DNA of 64,000 nt, taken from Brachynemurus nebulosus. Lineage: Eukaryota; Arthropoda; Insecta; Neuroptera; Myrmeleontidae. The notes beneath the pieces were generated by a model that was not told the origin of the DNA, made no database searches, and saw nothing but the letters and a program-made list of their open reading frames with translations. A program made the position numbers and the translations under genes. Below, piece after piece: positions 37,521-48,829 of this stretch. The stretch covers positions 17,734,342 to 17,798,341 of the forward strand of contig JAPWDM010000008.1 of assembly GCA_035578155.1 (NCBI GenBank), written 5' to 3'. Each line of letters starts with the position of its first letter. Within the stretch, counting starts at the first letter, position 1.

Positions 37521-37593
37521 ATGAGGCTAACTTTTCGAATTTATTTAATATTTTTGTTTGGGATTGCTACAGTTTTCTGTCATCAACATCATC
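37521..37593 (+). CDS. Gene A, alternative first exon 1 (signal peptide)
   Basis: An ATG in an AAAATAATG context opens 24 codons, MRLTFRIYLIFLFGIATVFC followed by HQHH. This is a short basic start, a hydrophobic core and a polar end typical of a secretory signal. The exon ends one base into a codon before a consensus GTAAGT donor. No ectodomain exon lies between it and the next signal exon at 39686, so its only visible partner is exon 2 at 41680, to which it joins in phase (intron 4086 bases, product 167 residues). It could instead be the orphan leader of a gene whose second exon was lost, perhaps when the TTAA element at 38461 arrived. Confidence 0.6.
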
Positions 37594-38456
37594 GTAAGTA
37601 ATTTTTCTGTTACTTAGAAAACAAAATAATAAAAATGTCGCAATATGTAATATATTTCATTAGATCATTAATTAATATGTTTTAAAAATTCTACGTATTA
37701 ATTTACAAAAAAAGATTGTAAATTTCTCAAAAATAGAAATAAAGATGTTTTGGGGAATTTCGGATTTCATTTATCCTGGTACCATTGCATTTTTCTCATC
37801 AATTTAATAACTGGAAATTTTGTATATTTTTTATTTATTCTTTTTTTTTTTACTGTTATTGTTAATACCGTGTATTCGAACTACACTATGCCAGTTGTCA
37901 GTCTGTAGTGTATATTTCTGTATATTTGTTTAAAAATAGTGTTCCGCATCTAATTAACTAGTAAATTATATAATAATTATGTACACTGCCGTACAAAAAA
38001 TTAAATAAAAAGATTTGGGAATACTTATAAAAATGTGTTCTGACATTTATACCGTTATGCGGTGTTCATATTACTAGTATTATATACGCGAGAGTAAGTT
38101 TGTTTGTTTGTTTGTCTCGCTACCACGTCTCAACAGCTTAACCAATCGACTTAAAATTTTGTACAGAGGTAGCCAGATGAATGGAGAGAAATACTGGCTA
38201 CTTTTTATTTTAGGAAAATATTTGATTCCCGTGGAAATATATATTTAAAACTTTATTGGTTTTGTCTTCAAATAATTAATCAGTTTTAAAATTTGCATAG
38301 TGATAGTTGAGCAGACGTCAAAGAGCTACTTACCGCTGCTTTTTACCACGGAAGAACATATTACTCCCAAGGGAAAGTGTATTTAAACGACAGTTTAAAA
38401 ATTTCCAAAAATGTGCAGGTAGATTTTTTTTGAATTTCTTCCGTATAAACCGTGTA
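37594..38456. other. Gene A intron, first part
   Basis: AT-rich. At about 38070-38250 there is a reverse-oriented fragment of the repeat seen at 53930-54640, with a GTTTGTTTGTTTGT tract and a GAGAGTAAG phrase. No exon candidate was found. Confidence 0.4.
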
Positions 38457-38460
38457 TTAA

Positions 38461-39257
38461 GGGGTTAAAGGTAGTCAGCGGTGTGAAAAATTAAGTATTT
38501 TAAATATTTTTTTTTTGGCTGTAGTTTCATTTATTTTGTAAAAAAAATTTTATTTGACAAAAATTTAAAAAGAAATTTATTATATTAGACCAAGTTATCG
38601 CCATGTTGAACCCCGTGCCACAAGGTGCGCTTTGCGGTAACCATCATCATATTTTACTGGTTCTAAAATCAAAAAAAAAAGAAAAATCGTTAGTTTAATA
38701 GCTATAGTTAATCTAGTGTCCGATCGAAACTTTTGTGAAAATATACAAAATAGCGACCTGTGATAACTTATTTTTGGATTTTCAAGGAAAAATTCATCAG
38801 TGCATTGTTTATAAAAAGTATAAATTTTGATTTAAAAAAAAATTCTTCGAGCGGTAGATTAACTATTAAACTAATGATTTTTTTTGTTTGATTGATGTTA
38901 GATGAACCAATAAAATGTTGTGTTGGTCATCAGAAATCAGGACGGAGTCGAACAAATATGACGATAACTTGGTTTACAATAAATATATTTTTTTTAATAT
39001 TTGTACAATAAAGTTAAGACATAATATAACAAGCCCATATATAGAAATATTTTTACCCAATGAAAATATTTTTACCCAATGAAAACTTTGATGAATGATA
39101 AAATTTCATTTTTACATTCCAACTATATTAATTTGCATTTTGTATAAATGCGAGTATAATTTGTTTTATAAAATAATTTAAATTTAAACTACACTCAAAA
39201 AAAAAAAAAAAACTAAAATACTCATTTTTTTTCATATTGCTGACTACCCACAACCCC
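38461..39257. mobile_element. TTAA-flanked palindromic element, 797 bp
   Basis: TTAA at 38457-38460 and 39258-39261. Ends GGGGTTAAAGGTAGTCAGC and GCTGACTACCCACAACCCC. The arms remain complementary over much of their length, for example ACCAAGTTATCG against CGATAACTTGGT. TTAA targets suggest piggyBac-type or similar mobilisation, though the GGGG start is not the usual piggyBac CCC. Lies in the gene A intron. Confidence 0.7.
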
Positions 39258-39685
39258 TTAAGTAACACAAGGAAATTATATTATCAGCAGAAAAAGTTAG
39301 AACTCGTATATAATTTTTTTCTCGAAATCTAAGATCATAATATAAGCACCAGTGGGTGTTAAATTTTTGTAAGCGCACTGTAATTAACATTTTATCCCAA
39401 TAAGTTAACCTTGCCGCTTCAGTTATTATACACGCTACAAAGAGACAAAATAATTTTTATTTACTGAAAAATTGTTTACTAAACAATAGACGCGTTGGCT
39501 ACCATTGAGTATTTTAGTTGAATCGTTAAGTGTCATTCATTGTTGAATTACTAAATTAAGATAAGATACAATCAAAAAATACAAATAAATCACGTCTTAA
39601 ACTAATTACTGTGATTACTGTTTTTGATTTTATTGTTGTTTTTTCCTGTTGAAAAATTCCAATTCTTAAAAAAACCAAATCAATA

Positions 39686-39782
39686 ATGTTAAATTTATTT
39701 CATTGGCAATATTTAAATTATTTATTAGTAATATTATGTTGTATTTTTTTAAATAATGTTATCTGCATAGCCGAAAATTATG
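39686..39782 (+). CDS. Gene A, alternative first exon 2 (signal peptide)
   Basis: The ATG opens 32 codons, MLNLFHWQYLNYLLVILCCI then FLNNVICIAENY. The hydrophobic core is about residues 10-22 and a polar end follows. The exon finishes one base into a codon before the donor GTGAGT. Joined to exon 2 at 41680 (intron 1897 bases) it gives a 175-residue protein whose split codon reads Asp. It is the nearer of two candidate leaders for gene A and I favour it as the main start. Confidence 0.75.
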
Positions 39783-40759
39783 GTGAGTTTTTGATGAGAA
39801 ATTTTTGAGAATTCATGTTTCATATAATATTAATAATATTCGCATAATATATTAACCCATTATAACCCTGACCATGATTAATCATAGTTATGCTCAACGG
39901 TCCATTGAACTAATCATCATTAACGTGTCAAATTTTAACTATAGACGTAGAGGCCAATGATTACAATGTTATCTGATTTAAATGTTAGCGATGCTGAAAA
40001 AATTAAATGGATGGTTGCGTTTTTATCCTCGAAATAAAACATGTTTTTTTTATGTACCAGAATGATCTTCATTAGATGAAGTATTAAACGGAGACTTATT
40101 TTATTGTTTCAAATAGTAAGGATTGTAATTTGATCTCATTGAGGAGAGAATCAACTAGAGAGAATGCTGTGTATTACAAATACATTAAGAAATTGAAGCA
40201 AAAAAATTGACTGATTTATCTAATATTTATAAACAAGTCTCGGTGGTTACAAGTTGGGCTTACTAAAATGGAGTCATGCTTCAAAATTTAGTGCCTGTGG
40301 TATCTCTAGCAAACAGATGTTAATATGTTCGATTGTGTGCACAGTGTTTGAGCTTATGTAGAATTTCAAATTTGGTTGTTTCATCAGGAATGGAGAAATC
40401 TCGTAGTGTGAAGTTTTGAAATCCGTTAACAAATAATAGAGAAATAGAAGATCAAAATTTAAAGTAAAATAATTGATTTCCAATTCACTTAATATTTTTA
40501 AAAAAATTATTGGTAATTATGCAAAAGCACGGCTCTACATATTTTTTGCTCTAAAAGAAAAACTAATGATCCAATTTTAATGATTATTTTTTAAATGTTT
40601 GCCACTATGGCGAATTAGTTAAAAAAAAATACTACAACTCGATATCAGTACTGGAAATGCTGGAAAACTGTCGTTAAATTTGAAGAAATTCAATTTTTTT
40701 AGGATTTTTTTTTTTTTTTTGTTATTTTGTATGCATGTGTATCAAAGTCGAAGTATATA

Positions 40760-41503
40760 CAGTCGACTCTCGTTAATTCGAAACTCGAGGGACTCTTAAA
40801 ATATTACGAATTATCGAGTGTTTGAATGGTTGAAATATTAATAAATAAAATAATTTTGTAGGGAACTCGTGATAATTTTGAATTACAGAGAGGTTCGAAT
40901 ACGGTACTTGACTGTATTTAAAAATTGTGTCAAATGTTAAATAATTCTATGCATTATCACTACACATGTCCAATTTTAATGATGAAACATAGAAAGATTT
41001 GATAACTATTTAGAAATTTTATTTTGAAAATCGCCATTTTTCAACAAATATTCAAATTAGTGAAAACGCGCCATTTCTTGAAAATGAATTACATTTTGTA
41101 GCTAGATATGTCGATTTTGATAATTTTCATCGGTGAGGTGAAATTGTGTTTTCTTTTGAATATTTCTATTAGCTTATGTATATTGTAATAATAATCGACC
41201 AGAATTCAAATAAATACTTGCTTTTACTTTGACTTTTTATGAATATAATCAAAGTTTTGAGGTTATAAATATTGACATTGACGTTTAGTTGCTTCAAACT
41301 GTGACGTCACTATAGCGAGGTGTTTTTCCCGCCTTTTTCTCATTTAAAATTGTAGGGTTACTTTTTTTGATGATTTGTTACAGAATCTGTCGAAAATAAA
41401 AAAAATCACTTATCTGACATCGAAAAACAATGCTTTTAGAATATTTTCGTAACTTCAGTCAAGAACCCTATTATCGCAGGTTTGAATTAACGAGAGTCCA
41501 CTG
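40760..41503. mobile_element. pogo/Tigger-like element, 744 bp
   Basis: Ends CAGTCGACTCTCGTTAATTC and GAATTAACGAGAGTCCACTG flanked by TA, the format of pogo/Tigger terminal repeats. No transposase frame survives. It sits in the gene A intron, 176 bases before exon 2. Confidence 0.8.
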
Positions 41504-41679
41504 TATTGTCAAAATTAACTAAACTAACCTTAACCTTAACTAACTTCACCATCTAGTTTTTATATCATATATCTTCTCTTATTTATTTTGATCCATTTTA
41601 CCAGAATATGCACTCAGTGCTCATATGTAAATCTGCCCTCTGACTATAGACACTAATAACAAATTTGTTTTTGTTACAG

Positions 41680-42110
41680 ATGATCCAAAAGAACTTGTCG
41701 AAGCGAAAGTGGATCATATGTGTGGAAGATGTTTTCAAAACCAACGTGCCGATATTTGTGAGGTCACCGCATCATCCGATGGTACCAAACAAATTGTTAC
41801 AACGATGAAGTGTATGGACGATGCAAATCAGACGCTATACGAGGATTCAAGCAAGATTGAAAATTTAAATTTGAAACAACCGGTACGATATACGTATTCA
41901 ATGAATAAATGGTCATATCGGATCTTTTTCCATGGATTCCCGTGGATGTGTATATTGGCCATTACGATACCCGTAATTATTGTGATTGTGTTAATTGTAT
42001 TGATCGGGATGATTTTTAGAAAATCGATGCGATCTGCTTTCGATCGGATACGTTCAAATGATCGGGGCGTGTTAAGGGGGGTTACGACTGTGCAACCACT
42101 TCGTTTCTGA
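41680..42110 (+). CDS. Gene A exon 2: cysteine-motif single-pass membrane protein
   Basis: Follows a TTTTTGTTACAG acceptor and completes the phase-1 codon. Using the 39686 leader, the protein is 175 residues. C-G-R-C-F lies at 47-51, with further cysteines at 59 and 77, so four ectodomain cysteines in all. A glycosylation sequon NQT is at 82-84, and the juxtamembrane motif W-S-Y-R at 110-113 is followed by IFF. One membrane helix spans about 121-145, and the basic tail of about 30 residues starts R-K-S-M-R. Predicted type I topology: ectodomain outside, tail in the cytosol. Genes B and C share the C-x2-C-F start, the C..(L/V)Y block and the S-x-R motif. Family not recognised; receptor, adhesion or secreted-ligand anchoring are only possibilities. 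Confidence 0.85.
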
Positions 42111-42182
42111 TCAGAAGCTATATAAGTTATTATAATTTTTAAGTAGGTTTTTGGATTTGTTTTTGTACTGACTTTTATTTTT

Positions 42183-42188
42183 AATAAA
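42183..42188 (+). promoter_or_regulatory. Gene A polyadenylation signal
   Basis: AATAAA lies 73 bases after the gene A stop codon; a second AATAAA-like word follows directly. Confidence 0.6.
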
Positions 42189-42189
42189 A

Positions 42190-42867
42190 TAAATTAAAAA
42201 ATCGAATTTTTAATTTTTTTTAATGGAGATTTTAAAAGGGAAAGGTTGTGTAAGTAATAACTAATGTCTCGTAATGTCTGTGGGTCCAGATATATAAAGA
42301 ACGTACAATATTAAGATCCACCCCTTGTTGTGAAACACGGTGTTTGGTATGAATTGCGCAACGGATATTTTGGTTAATTTCTTAAATTAATAAATAAAAG
42401 TCAAATTGTCCTTGATTTCAATTAATTTTATTTAAATATTTTTTAAAATTACATATAATTATTTATTAACCGCGAAACACAACACAAAAATGAGAGACGC
42501 TTATTGGAATTACATTGTTTAAAAATATCAAATTAGTTTTTCAAAATACGTCTGATCTCTTTGGTGGTCAAAACATCTCTCTCTCCTCGGTGCGGTGTGC
42601 CTCATAGCACCGGCACCTAACATCATAGCCATTAACATCGTTCGGGTATTCCCCGTATGCACATATACATTTTATTCAAAATCTATTATGTCGTCATCAA
42701 ACTTAATACTTAATTGTTATAACATCTGAGTTATGTTGTCTGCATAATACTTTACAGAATGTCATGTTTGTTGAGATTCCATGACACCCTTAAAAACATA
42801 GGTGATATTTTCATCCAAATTTTAGGCAACAATTTACTTAGCATAATATATAAGTAATTTAGTATAT
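42190..42867. other. Intergenic sequence between genes A and B, left part
   Basis: AT-rich, no gene. A CTCTCTCTCCTCGG stretch lies near 42580. Confidence 0.4.
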
Positions 42868-42875
42868 GCTCTACC

Positions 42876-43254
42876 TACAGACCAATGAACACTATTATAT
42901 TACACTACTAGACAAAGCGTAAAGCCAGTTTCTAGGCATTTTTTGAAGTAGGTAACAAGGGTGAAACGGGTGAAATTTAATGAAATAATATAATGTCAAT
43001 TTTTGAGCAAATGCGACTATAATTATTGCAGGGCATAATTTGTATACGTACGTACTTTTAAAATAAAGCGAATACCACTTCTTTTCTTTCAAAATTTTGC
43101 AGTTTCTTTTCAAAAAAGTAAAATTTTATTATCAATATTATATTTTGACAATAATTATTTAATAAAAACGTAACTACGGATACGAAATCCATTACTATAT
43201 ACTATTGAGGTCGGAACGTGGTCGTAACTGATTGGTGGTCGTAACTGGTCTGTG
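42876..43254 (+). mobile_element. hAT MITE family M2, copy 2 (379 bp)
   Basis: Flanked by the perfect 8-base duplication GCTCTACC. Ends TACAGACCA and TGGTCTGTG. Same element as 31405-31828 in opposite orientation, about 45 bases shorter. The extra phrase GGTGGTCGTAACTG near its end differs from copy 1. Confidence 0.85.
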
Positions 43255-43262
43255 GCTCTACC

Positions 43263-43335
43263 AAACTTGTGAATAGACTAGTGGTTAATATGGAGACGTA
43301 TGGGCGGTACGGTCCTGGGTTCGAATCCCGGATGA
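43263..43335 (+). repeat. tRNA-like sequence
   Basis: The acceptor-like AACTTGT pairs with ATGAGTT at all seven positions if wobble is allowed. The A-box-like TAGTGGTTAATATGG and B-box GGGTTCGAATCCC are good. The anticodon arm is irregular: position 33 is G rather than T. It begins directly at the M2 target duplication. More likely a SINE head or pseudogene than a working tRNA. Confidence 0.45.
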
Positions 43336-43339
43336 GTTT

Positions 43340-44317
43340 ATATATTTTTTTCTTCTTTTTACAAATTTTTATAAATTGTTAGTGTTCTGTATCAAAAGTG
43401 ACAAAACGGAACATTTATGGAATCACTATACGGTGTCCATCCGTCAGTCACAGGCGATTTTCTCTGAAACGATTCGCTGTGAAAATTTGAAACTTAGTAC
43501 CGAGATAGGATGTAATGGTTTGATTACGAATGTGAAGTTGAATTTCGATTCTGGGGGTTAATTTCAGGGAACAACGTGAAAATTAAAAAAAAATTCACTC
43601 AAGAGTTCCGAGTAAGGTATCAAAGGAAAGCTTATTAAAGCACGAATTCAATAATATGTATAACTACATACTTTTTCTTTCTGAAAAACATTTTAAAAAT
43701 TCCTGTCCCCGGCCTTTATTACCAGAAGTATAGCTTAGACTTTTCTTACGCAATTTCCTTGGTATATATAAAAAAATAAAGCTTGATGCTTTGATCAAAT
43801 TTTTTAAAAAAAATCAGTTTAAAAGTTAAAGAAGAAGGACGAAATAGCAGATAAATCTATACGCGAAAAATATATTACAATATCTATATATCTTTCTAAA
43901 GTTTTGTTAGATACTCATAAAAATTGAAAATCGAAAATAATCAAAGAAATTAACAATAATATTTGAATTATTTTCTGACCTTTAAATGTATTGTTTCCAT
44001 TTTCCGTTTCATTTACTCTTGAAACGCTCCCCCTCATTTCCTTCCCCCCTAATCACTACTTTGTCTTTAAGCCCGTACTGACTCACCAATATAAAATCTA
44101 TATTTTTTTAAATACAATAAAAATCTTACCAATTAATTAATTACTGACTTAGCAACACAAAGTTGGCTTAGTGATTCGATATTTACTTATCACTCAATAG
44201 ACTACTATCTCTCTCGTTCAAACGCAAAATGTTGAAGAATTATTATATAAACAAAAATGTTTTAGATCCAATGATATCTAGTTACATATAATTATATTAT
44301 ATAAAAGTAATATCTAT
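43340..44317. other. Intergenic repeat-derived sequence
   Basis: 43380-43620 reads like transposon debris related in phrasing to 7020-7200. The 61-codon frame at 43376 is not supported as a gene. The remainder is AT-rich. Confidence 0.35.
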
Positions 44318-44318
44318 A

Positions 44319-44490
44319 AGGACCGTCCACATTCTCGCCGAGGTTGGACGAGATTCCTCGCCGAGTTCCTCGCTGAGGTTGACTGAGGCATATTATGAAT
44401 GGCATTATAACACCAACCGCGAGGCACAACCAAATAACCCTCTACATTCTCGTACTCGTCCAACCTCGACGAGAATGTGGAGGGTCTTTT
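44319..44490. mobile_element. MITE with CGAGG-rich inverted ends, about 170 bp
   Basis: Inverted ends GTCCACATTCTCGCCGAGG and CCTCGACGAGAATGTGGAG; the middle is short. It is notably GC-rich against its surroundings and lies 137 bases upstream of the gene B start codon, so it could contribute to the promoter region. The 86-codon minus-strand frame 44314-44574 is an artefact of it. Confidence 0.75.
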
Positions 44491-44626
44491 AGATTTATCG
44501 TTACCGCATTTTGATATGCATAAGAAGTTTTGAGTCATTTGATTAATTGCATTAAAACTTCTTAGACGTAACACTCTTTCAAATCACTTCTCCGAACATT
44601 CTCTTGTTTGAGTGCCATTTTTCAAA

Positions 44627-44696
44627 ATGGGTAAAATAGCATTGGTGTTTGTTTTGTTATTGTTAACCTGGATGGTGTTTGGTCAAAAATTTTTGG
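44627..44696 (+). CDS. Gene B exon 1 (signal peptide)
   Basis: The ATG in TTCAAAATGG opens 23 codons, MGKIALVFVLLLLTWMVFGQ then KFL. It is a textbook secretory signal: one lysine, a leucine-valine core, and cleavage likely after the V-F-G. The exon ends one base into a codon before GTAAGT. It joins exon 2 at 48229 over a 3532-base intron that carries a hAT element. Confidence 0.85.
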
Positions 44697-45184
44697 GTAA
44701 GTATACTTTTGTTATTTTGTAATTAACAGTAGTATCTATTTCGAGTTTTTAAAGAGTTGGTTCTCTATTTTCGTTGTGTTTGATTTGAAACGAAACTTAA
44801 TTTCGGGTCAAAATTTATACAGTAATCCCTCCATTTCCCAGAAAAAATTGTGGAATATACAGAAATTCGACTATTTTTAAAATGTCGGTTAGGAAGGTTA
44901 AAAGAATTAGAAACCAAGTTTTGAAATTGAATTTTTTTTTTTTCAAAATAAATTGCACAGAAATGTTTTGTAGTAAGATGTAACAAAGTTGATGATTAAT
45001 GATTATAGACCGGATTATTCACATAATCAAAATTTTCTTCAGTGTATGTTGGCGTATTTCAGTGTTCTATTTTATCAATAGAAAATTGGGGGACAGGTCT
45101 ACCCACACTGTCAACTTCCCATTGGGTGTCCTTGAAGACTAAAGACTACTGTACATAAATTCTTTTTTCATTTCAAGCGACTCC

Positions 45185-45790
45185 TCCCCTGGGCCCCCGA
45201 TAGAGGCTTTGCCTCTTGCACCATATCGGGGGCTTCGCCTTCTGTACCTAAGGGTGGGGGCTCCACCCTTATCAAACAAATGATAACATCATTTGTTCTC
45301 AAGATATGCGAGACAAAATATATTTCAAAAAAAGTTTCTTACTACGTTTTTTTTTTTTTATTTAAATTTTATAATAAAATACTGGCTGGCGTTTTTAACA
45401 TCAAGGAAGGTTCTTAGGCCATTATGTAATAATGTTATGGTAAAAAATCCATATAATCTATGTTATCTCAATAAAGTTAATTCCGTTTTTTTACCACAAA
45501 AAACAAACCGCTAATCCGAATTTGCTAAAAACATTATCCGGTCTTCATTTTTTGATTACGCATCTAATGAAATTAGTCCGGAATTAATATCATCATTTGT
45601 TCTCGAGATATGCGAGACGAAAAAAAATTCACGAACGAACGAACGAACTAACGAACGCACACACAGACATCACGCCAAAAACGACGGATTCGGATTCTAG
45701 TGACCTTGAAACGTGGAGATTAGCGATTCGTAAAATCGGACCCATTAGAAAAAATTTTTCGTCCATCTATTAAATAGGCTTTTTAATAGG
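45185..45790. repeat. GC-rich interspersed repeat in the gene B intron
   Basis: Starts with GC-rich inverted words (CCCCCGATAGAGGC...ATCGGGGGC, GGTGGGGGCTCCACC) and contains two direct copies, about 308 bases apart, of an ATCATTTGTTCTC-AGATATGCGAGAC phrase (about 45287 and 45594). It then has an ACGAACGAACGAACGAAC tract at 45632. Unclassified. Confidence 0.5.
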
Positions 45791-45799
45791 ATTATTGTT

Positions 45800-46945
45800 T
45801 CTATTTTCTATTTTTATTTATTTACCGTGGCCGTACGTTAGAAATTCCTTTATCCGGTGACTAATAAATCTTTTGCTTTTGCTAAAATTTTTGTTAGTAG
45901 CATTACTTTGTTCCAGAAATGGTGAATTTCTCCTTAATTTTAAATTCTTGAGATAAATTAGAATTAGGAAATTAGAAATTTATAATAAAATTGTGTAAAA
46001 ATTGTTCTCAACTATATTAGAAATCTAAGCTTTATGAAAAGTTAAATTATTTTGTTAGAGTAAGGACTGAGATTGTTGGACACACCATCTTTTTACGGAG
46101 GTTAAAAGATGTAAATTTTTTATTTTCATCAAATATTGTGTTGGATATAAAGATACATGTATCTTCGGCGTAGTTAACAAGATTTGGTTTAATTTAGTTT
46201 AAGTTAAAAAGTACACAAAAAATATAAAAATATTATGTAAAAGCAAAATACATGTTTTTTTTTTTTTTTTAAATAAAATTACCTAATTAACACAAAAAGG
46301 ATAACCTCAGTAATAAATAGCTTAAAAATATAAAAGATTTTTTGTAGCAAGTTATATTAGGGATTTGCAAGTTGTGGAGAAAATAATTTTTCGCCTAAAT
46401 TTTCCATTTGTTTACTATAAAACCAAAAGTTCCAGACTCATTTAATTTACTTACCTCAAACTGTTATACAGCCAGTTCCGTCTGTATATCCAAGGGCCAC
46501 ACTGGGCACAAATCCAAGGCCATCGGCTTGAGGAGGTTCGGAAGCGGTGTCTATATATCGTGGAAAAATAAGTTATAAATTAATTTAATGTGATCTCCCG
46601 GTCATGTATTACATTACATACATATATGCTGCTCAAAGTAGACATGCTAGGAAAGACATTCCTAAATGTAGGAAGTGTCATAAGAATATTTTTAAACCTA
46701 ACGCTTATCAACTGCAGTAGAAAACGTCCATTCTAATAGCTCAAAAAAATAAAAGCAAATCGCGGACGGCAATATTTAAGAGCGATTAAATAATTTGTCA
46801 GTCATGTGAATTAAAAGTGATACTCTTGAAAAACTACGGAAATCACAAAAACATTTATCTAGACCATGTAAAAATATTGTGAATTACTTTTGCAAAGAGA
46901 AAAGTTTTTTTTTATTAGCTTCTAAAAAAGGCCGAAATTTTTGGT
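45800..46945. other. Gene B intron, middle part
   Basis: AT-rich; no exon candidate found with acceptor, reading frame and donor. Confidence 0.4.
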
Positions 46946-47029
46946 TTCTCTAAAGCAACGGTTTCCAAACTTTGTGATACTACGCCTCCCTAAAAATAAA
47001 AATATTTTTCCTCGCCTCCCAAACTTTTA

Positions 47030-47480
47030 TTTTTTAGTAATGATATAGGCATCTTTTAAATAATCGTAACTTTATTACAAAAATACCTCTATCGCAATAT
47101 CCTGCATAACATAACGAATTTTCGTTTTCAAAAATCAGTTTTTTTCTCGAAAACTCGTTTACACAAGACCATGGGCCAGAAACGTATCTTATGTGATTTT
47201 TTCCGTTCTTTGTCATGGAAAAATTTTTGAATTCTGGCCAATTTTTATAAAAAACTTATTATTCTGGGGTTTCTGGTATCGGACGTGTTTGGCTGAATAA
47301 CTCACCCAAGATTTTTTAACTTTCAACGTTTTCATCAAATTTTGTAAAAATAGAATGTTTCGTTCAAGATCATTTTCGGATTCTAGGGACCTCAAAATAA
47401 CTTTCTATCATAGTCCCGAATTCAAATTGCGCCATAATAGTGGCTGTAATAATTGAATTTTCGATTCGAAAATTCGCTAA
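47030..47480 (+). repeat. Repeat R2 copy lacking a (TA)n tract
   Basis: Same family as 62220-62610, 49040-49420 (inverted) and 50515-50840 (inverted). It shares ATGTTTCGTTC, TTCTAGGGACCTCAAAA, CATAGTCCCG and CGAAAATTCGCTAA. Here the position where the other copies have (TA)n is simply joined. Confidence 0.7.
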
Positions 47481-47671
47481 AAAAAAGAAAAATTGAAAAC
47501 CACAATTAAAAAAATTAATAAGAAGATTTAGCTATAACATGTATATTTACTTTTAAATTAAATTTCCTACTAATTAAACTATATGTAACGCTTCAAAATT
47601 TAATGTGAGAGTGTTGTTTATTAGTACAAACCTTTGTAAATTAAAAATCACAAAGTGATTGAAAAAATTAT

Positions 47672-47747
47672 CCGGATCGTCCGGGAATCGAACCCAGGAT
47701 CTCCTGGTAACTAGCCAGGTGTGCTATCCATCACACCACCGGTCCTT
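47672..47747 (-). repeat. tRNA-like sequence, AGT anticodon position (SINE-like)
   Basis: On the minus strand GGACCGG...ACGATCC pairs at 5 of 7 acceptor positions. The anticodon stem CCTGG CTAGTTA CCAGG is perfect with AGT at the anticodon site. The T arm is CTGGG TTCGATT CCCGG. It lies inside the hAT element. Fold quality is the best of the tRNA-like sequences here, but the acceptor mismatches and the relatives at 59391 and 15706 favour a tRNA-Thr-derived repeat. Confidence 0.5.
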
Positions 47748-48228
47748 TGCTCGGCAGGCGTCCGATACAGACAACATAAACAGAAATAAAAATTAACATT
47801 AAATTCATGCAACACATATTAATTTATTGCTACGCGTCACGATATGAATTATCTGGATTATTTGTTATCAAAAAGTTTTAGCAGTTATCCGCGCCGTACC
47901 TGCGGGGCGCGCCTCCCAGTTTGGAAACCGCTACTCTAAAGTCTAGACTAAAATACCACCTTAAAACATTTTATTAGGAGTTAGTTAACCTTTGACCATT
48001 CTCCGCCTTTACTCTACACATTTGACACATCTCCATCTATTCCTTTACTTTAAATCCATATGAGTGATTTTGGGCGACAAAATTCGATGGCCCTAATTCC
48101 GACCAACGGCCAGTAAAAACCTGGGCGTACTGGAGGGATTACTGTATACTCCTGTAAGTATTATCGATTCATTTTTTCTGATCATTCCGCCATTAAATTT
48201 ACTTAACACGTTCATTTTCTTGTTCCAG

Positions 48229-48722
48229 AAACCAAAGAATCCATCATCCAAGCGCTAGACAATCAAGTGGAACAAATTTGTCACCACTGTTTTACCACTG
48301 GCGGCGTCGAATGTGTGGTCAATAGTCGGTCATCGAACAGATGTCGTGACGTTCTTTTAAGTGGCGAATGTACTTGGACAGAGCAGCAGATCTTGTACAC
48401 TATTCAACAATATATAAATTTCGATCAACAACCAATTACGGATTGCGATTATTACCACAAAATTGTTGAAAAATGTTTATCGTGCAATAAATCGTGCGAT
48501 ATATCGTTCGAACGTGAATACTGGCCCGATCCAACATTTTGTAATGATTTTGCGTTGCAATGGTATTATGATAATTGGTCTGTACGTTGGGAATTTTTTA
48601 ATTTGAAATTGACAGTGAAGAAATTTTGTGCGTACTTGAGCCTTTTGACCGCTTATATGATGATTTTGTATCTGATTTTAAAATGCGCATATGCATATAT
48701 TAATGCTAAGTATAAAGCATAG
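48229..48722 (+). CDS. Gene B exon 2: cysteine-rich single-pass membrane protein
   Basis: Begins after TTCTTGTTCCAG in the phase set by exon 1; the spliced product is 187 residues. C-H-H-C-F lies at 41-45, and the ectodomain cysteines total ten (41, 44, 52, 62, 71, 96, 106, 109, 113, 128), an even number that suits disulfides. The I-L-Y-T block at 78-81 aligns with gene A L-Y-E-D, and the sequon NKS is at 110-112. The juxtamembrane motif W-S-V-R-W-E-F-F spans 140-147, the membrane helix is about 156-174, and the cytosolic tail is only about a dozen residues. Its ectodomain is longer than that of gene A by a second cysteine cluster (C-x2-C-x3-C). Function unknown. Confidence 0.9.
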
Positions 48723-48823
48723 ATGTGATTGACCCCGGATTGAACCAAATTATGGAATTAAGGACTGAAATACAAAATATTTTGATAAATGAAAAATGTA
48801 ATCAAAATCAAAAATTATTTTAA

Positions 48824-48829
48824 AATAAA
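48824..48829 (+). promoter_or_regulatory. Gene B polyadenylation signal
   Basis: AATAAA about 100 bases after the gene B stop codon. Confidence 0.55.

Larger units (their letters stand above)
46956..47933. mobile_element. hAT element, 978 bp, in gene B intron
   Basis: Flanked by the perfect 8-base duplication CTCTAAAG. Ends CAACGGTTTCCAAAC and GTTTGGAAACCGCTA, followed inside by CGCCTCCC words in inverted positions (46983 and 47910). The interior carries part of the R2 repeat (47030-47480) and a tRNA-like sequence (47672-47747). No transposase. Confidence 0.85.

Noticed and set aside
47672..47747. Functional tRNA-Thr gene
   Set aside because: Two acceptor mismatches, a location inside a hAT element, and relatives at 15706 and 59391 point to a tRNA-derived repeat.
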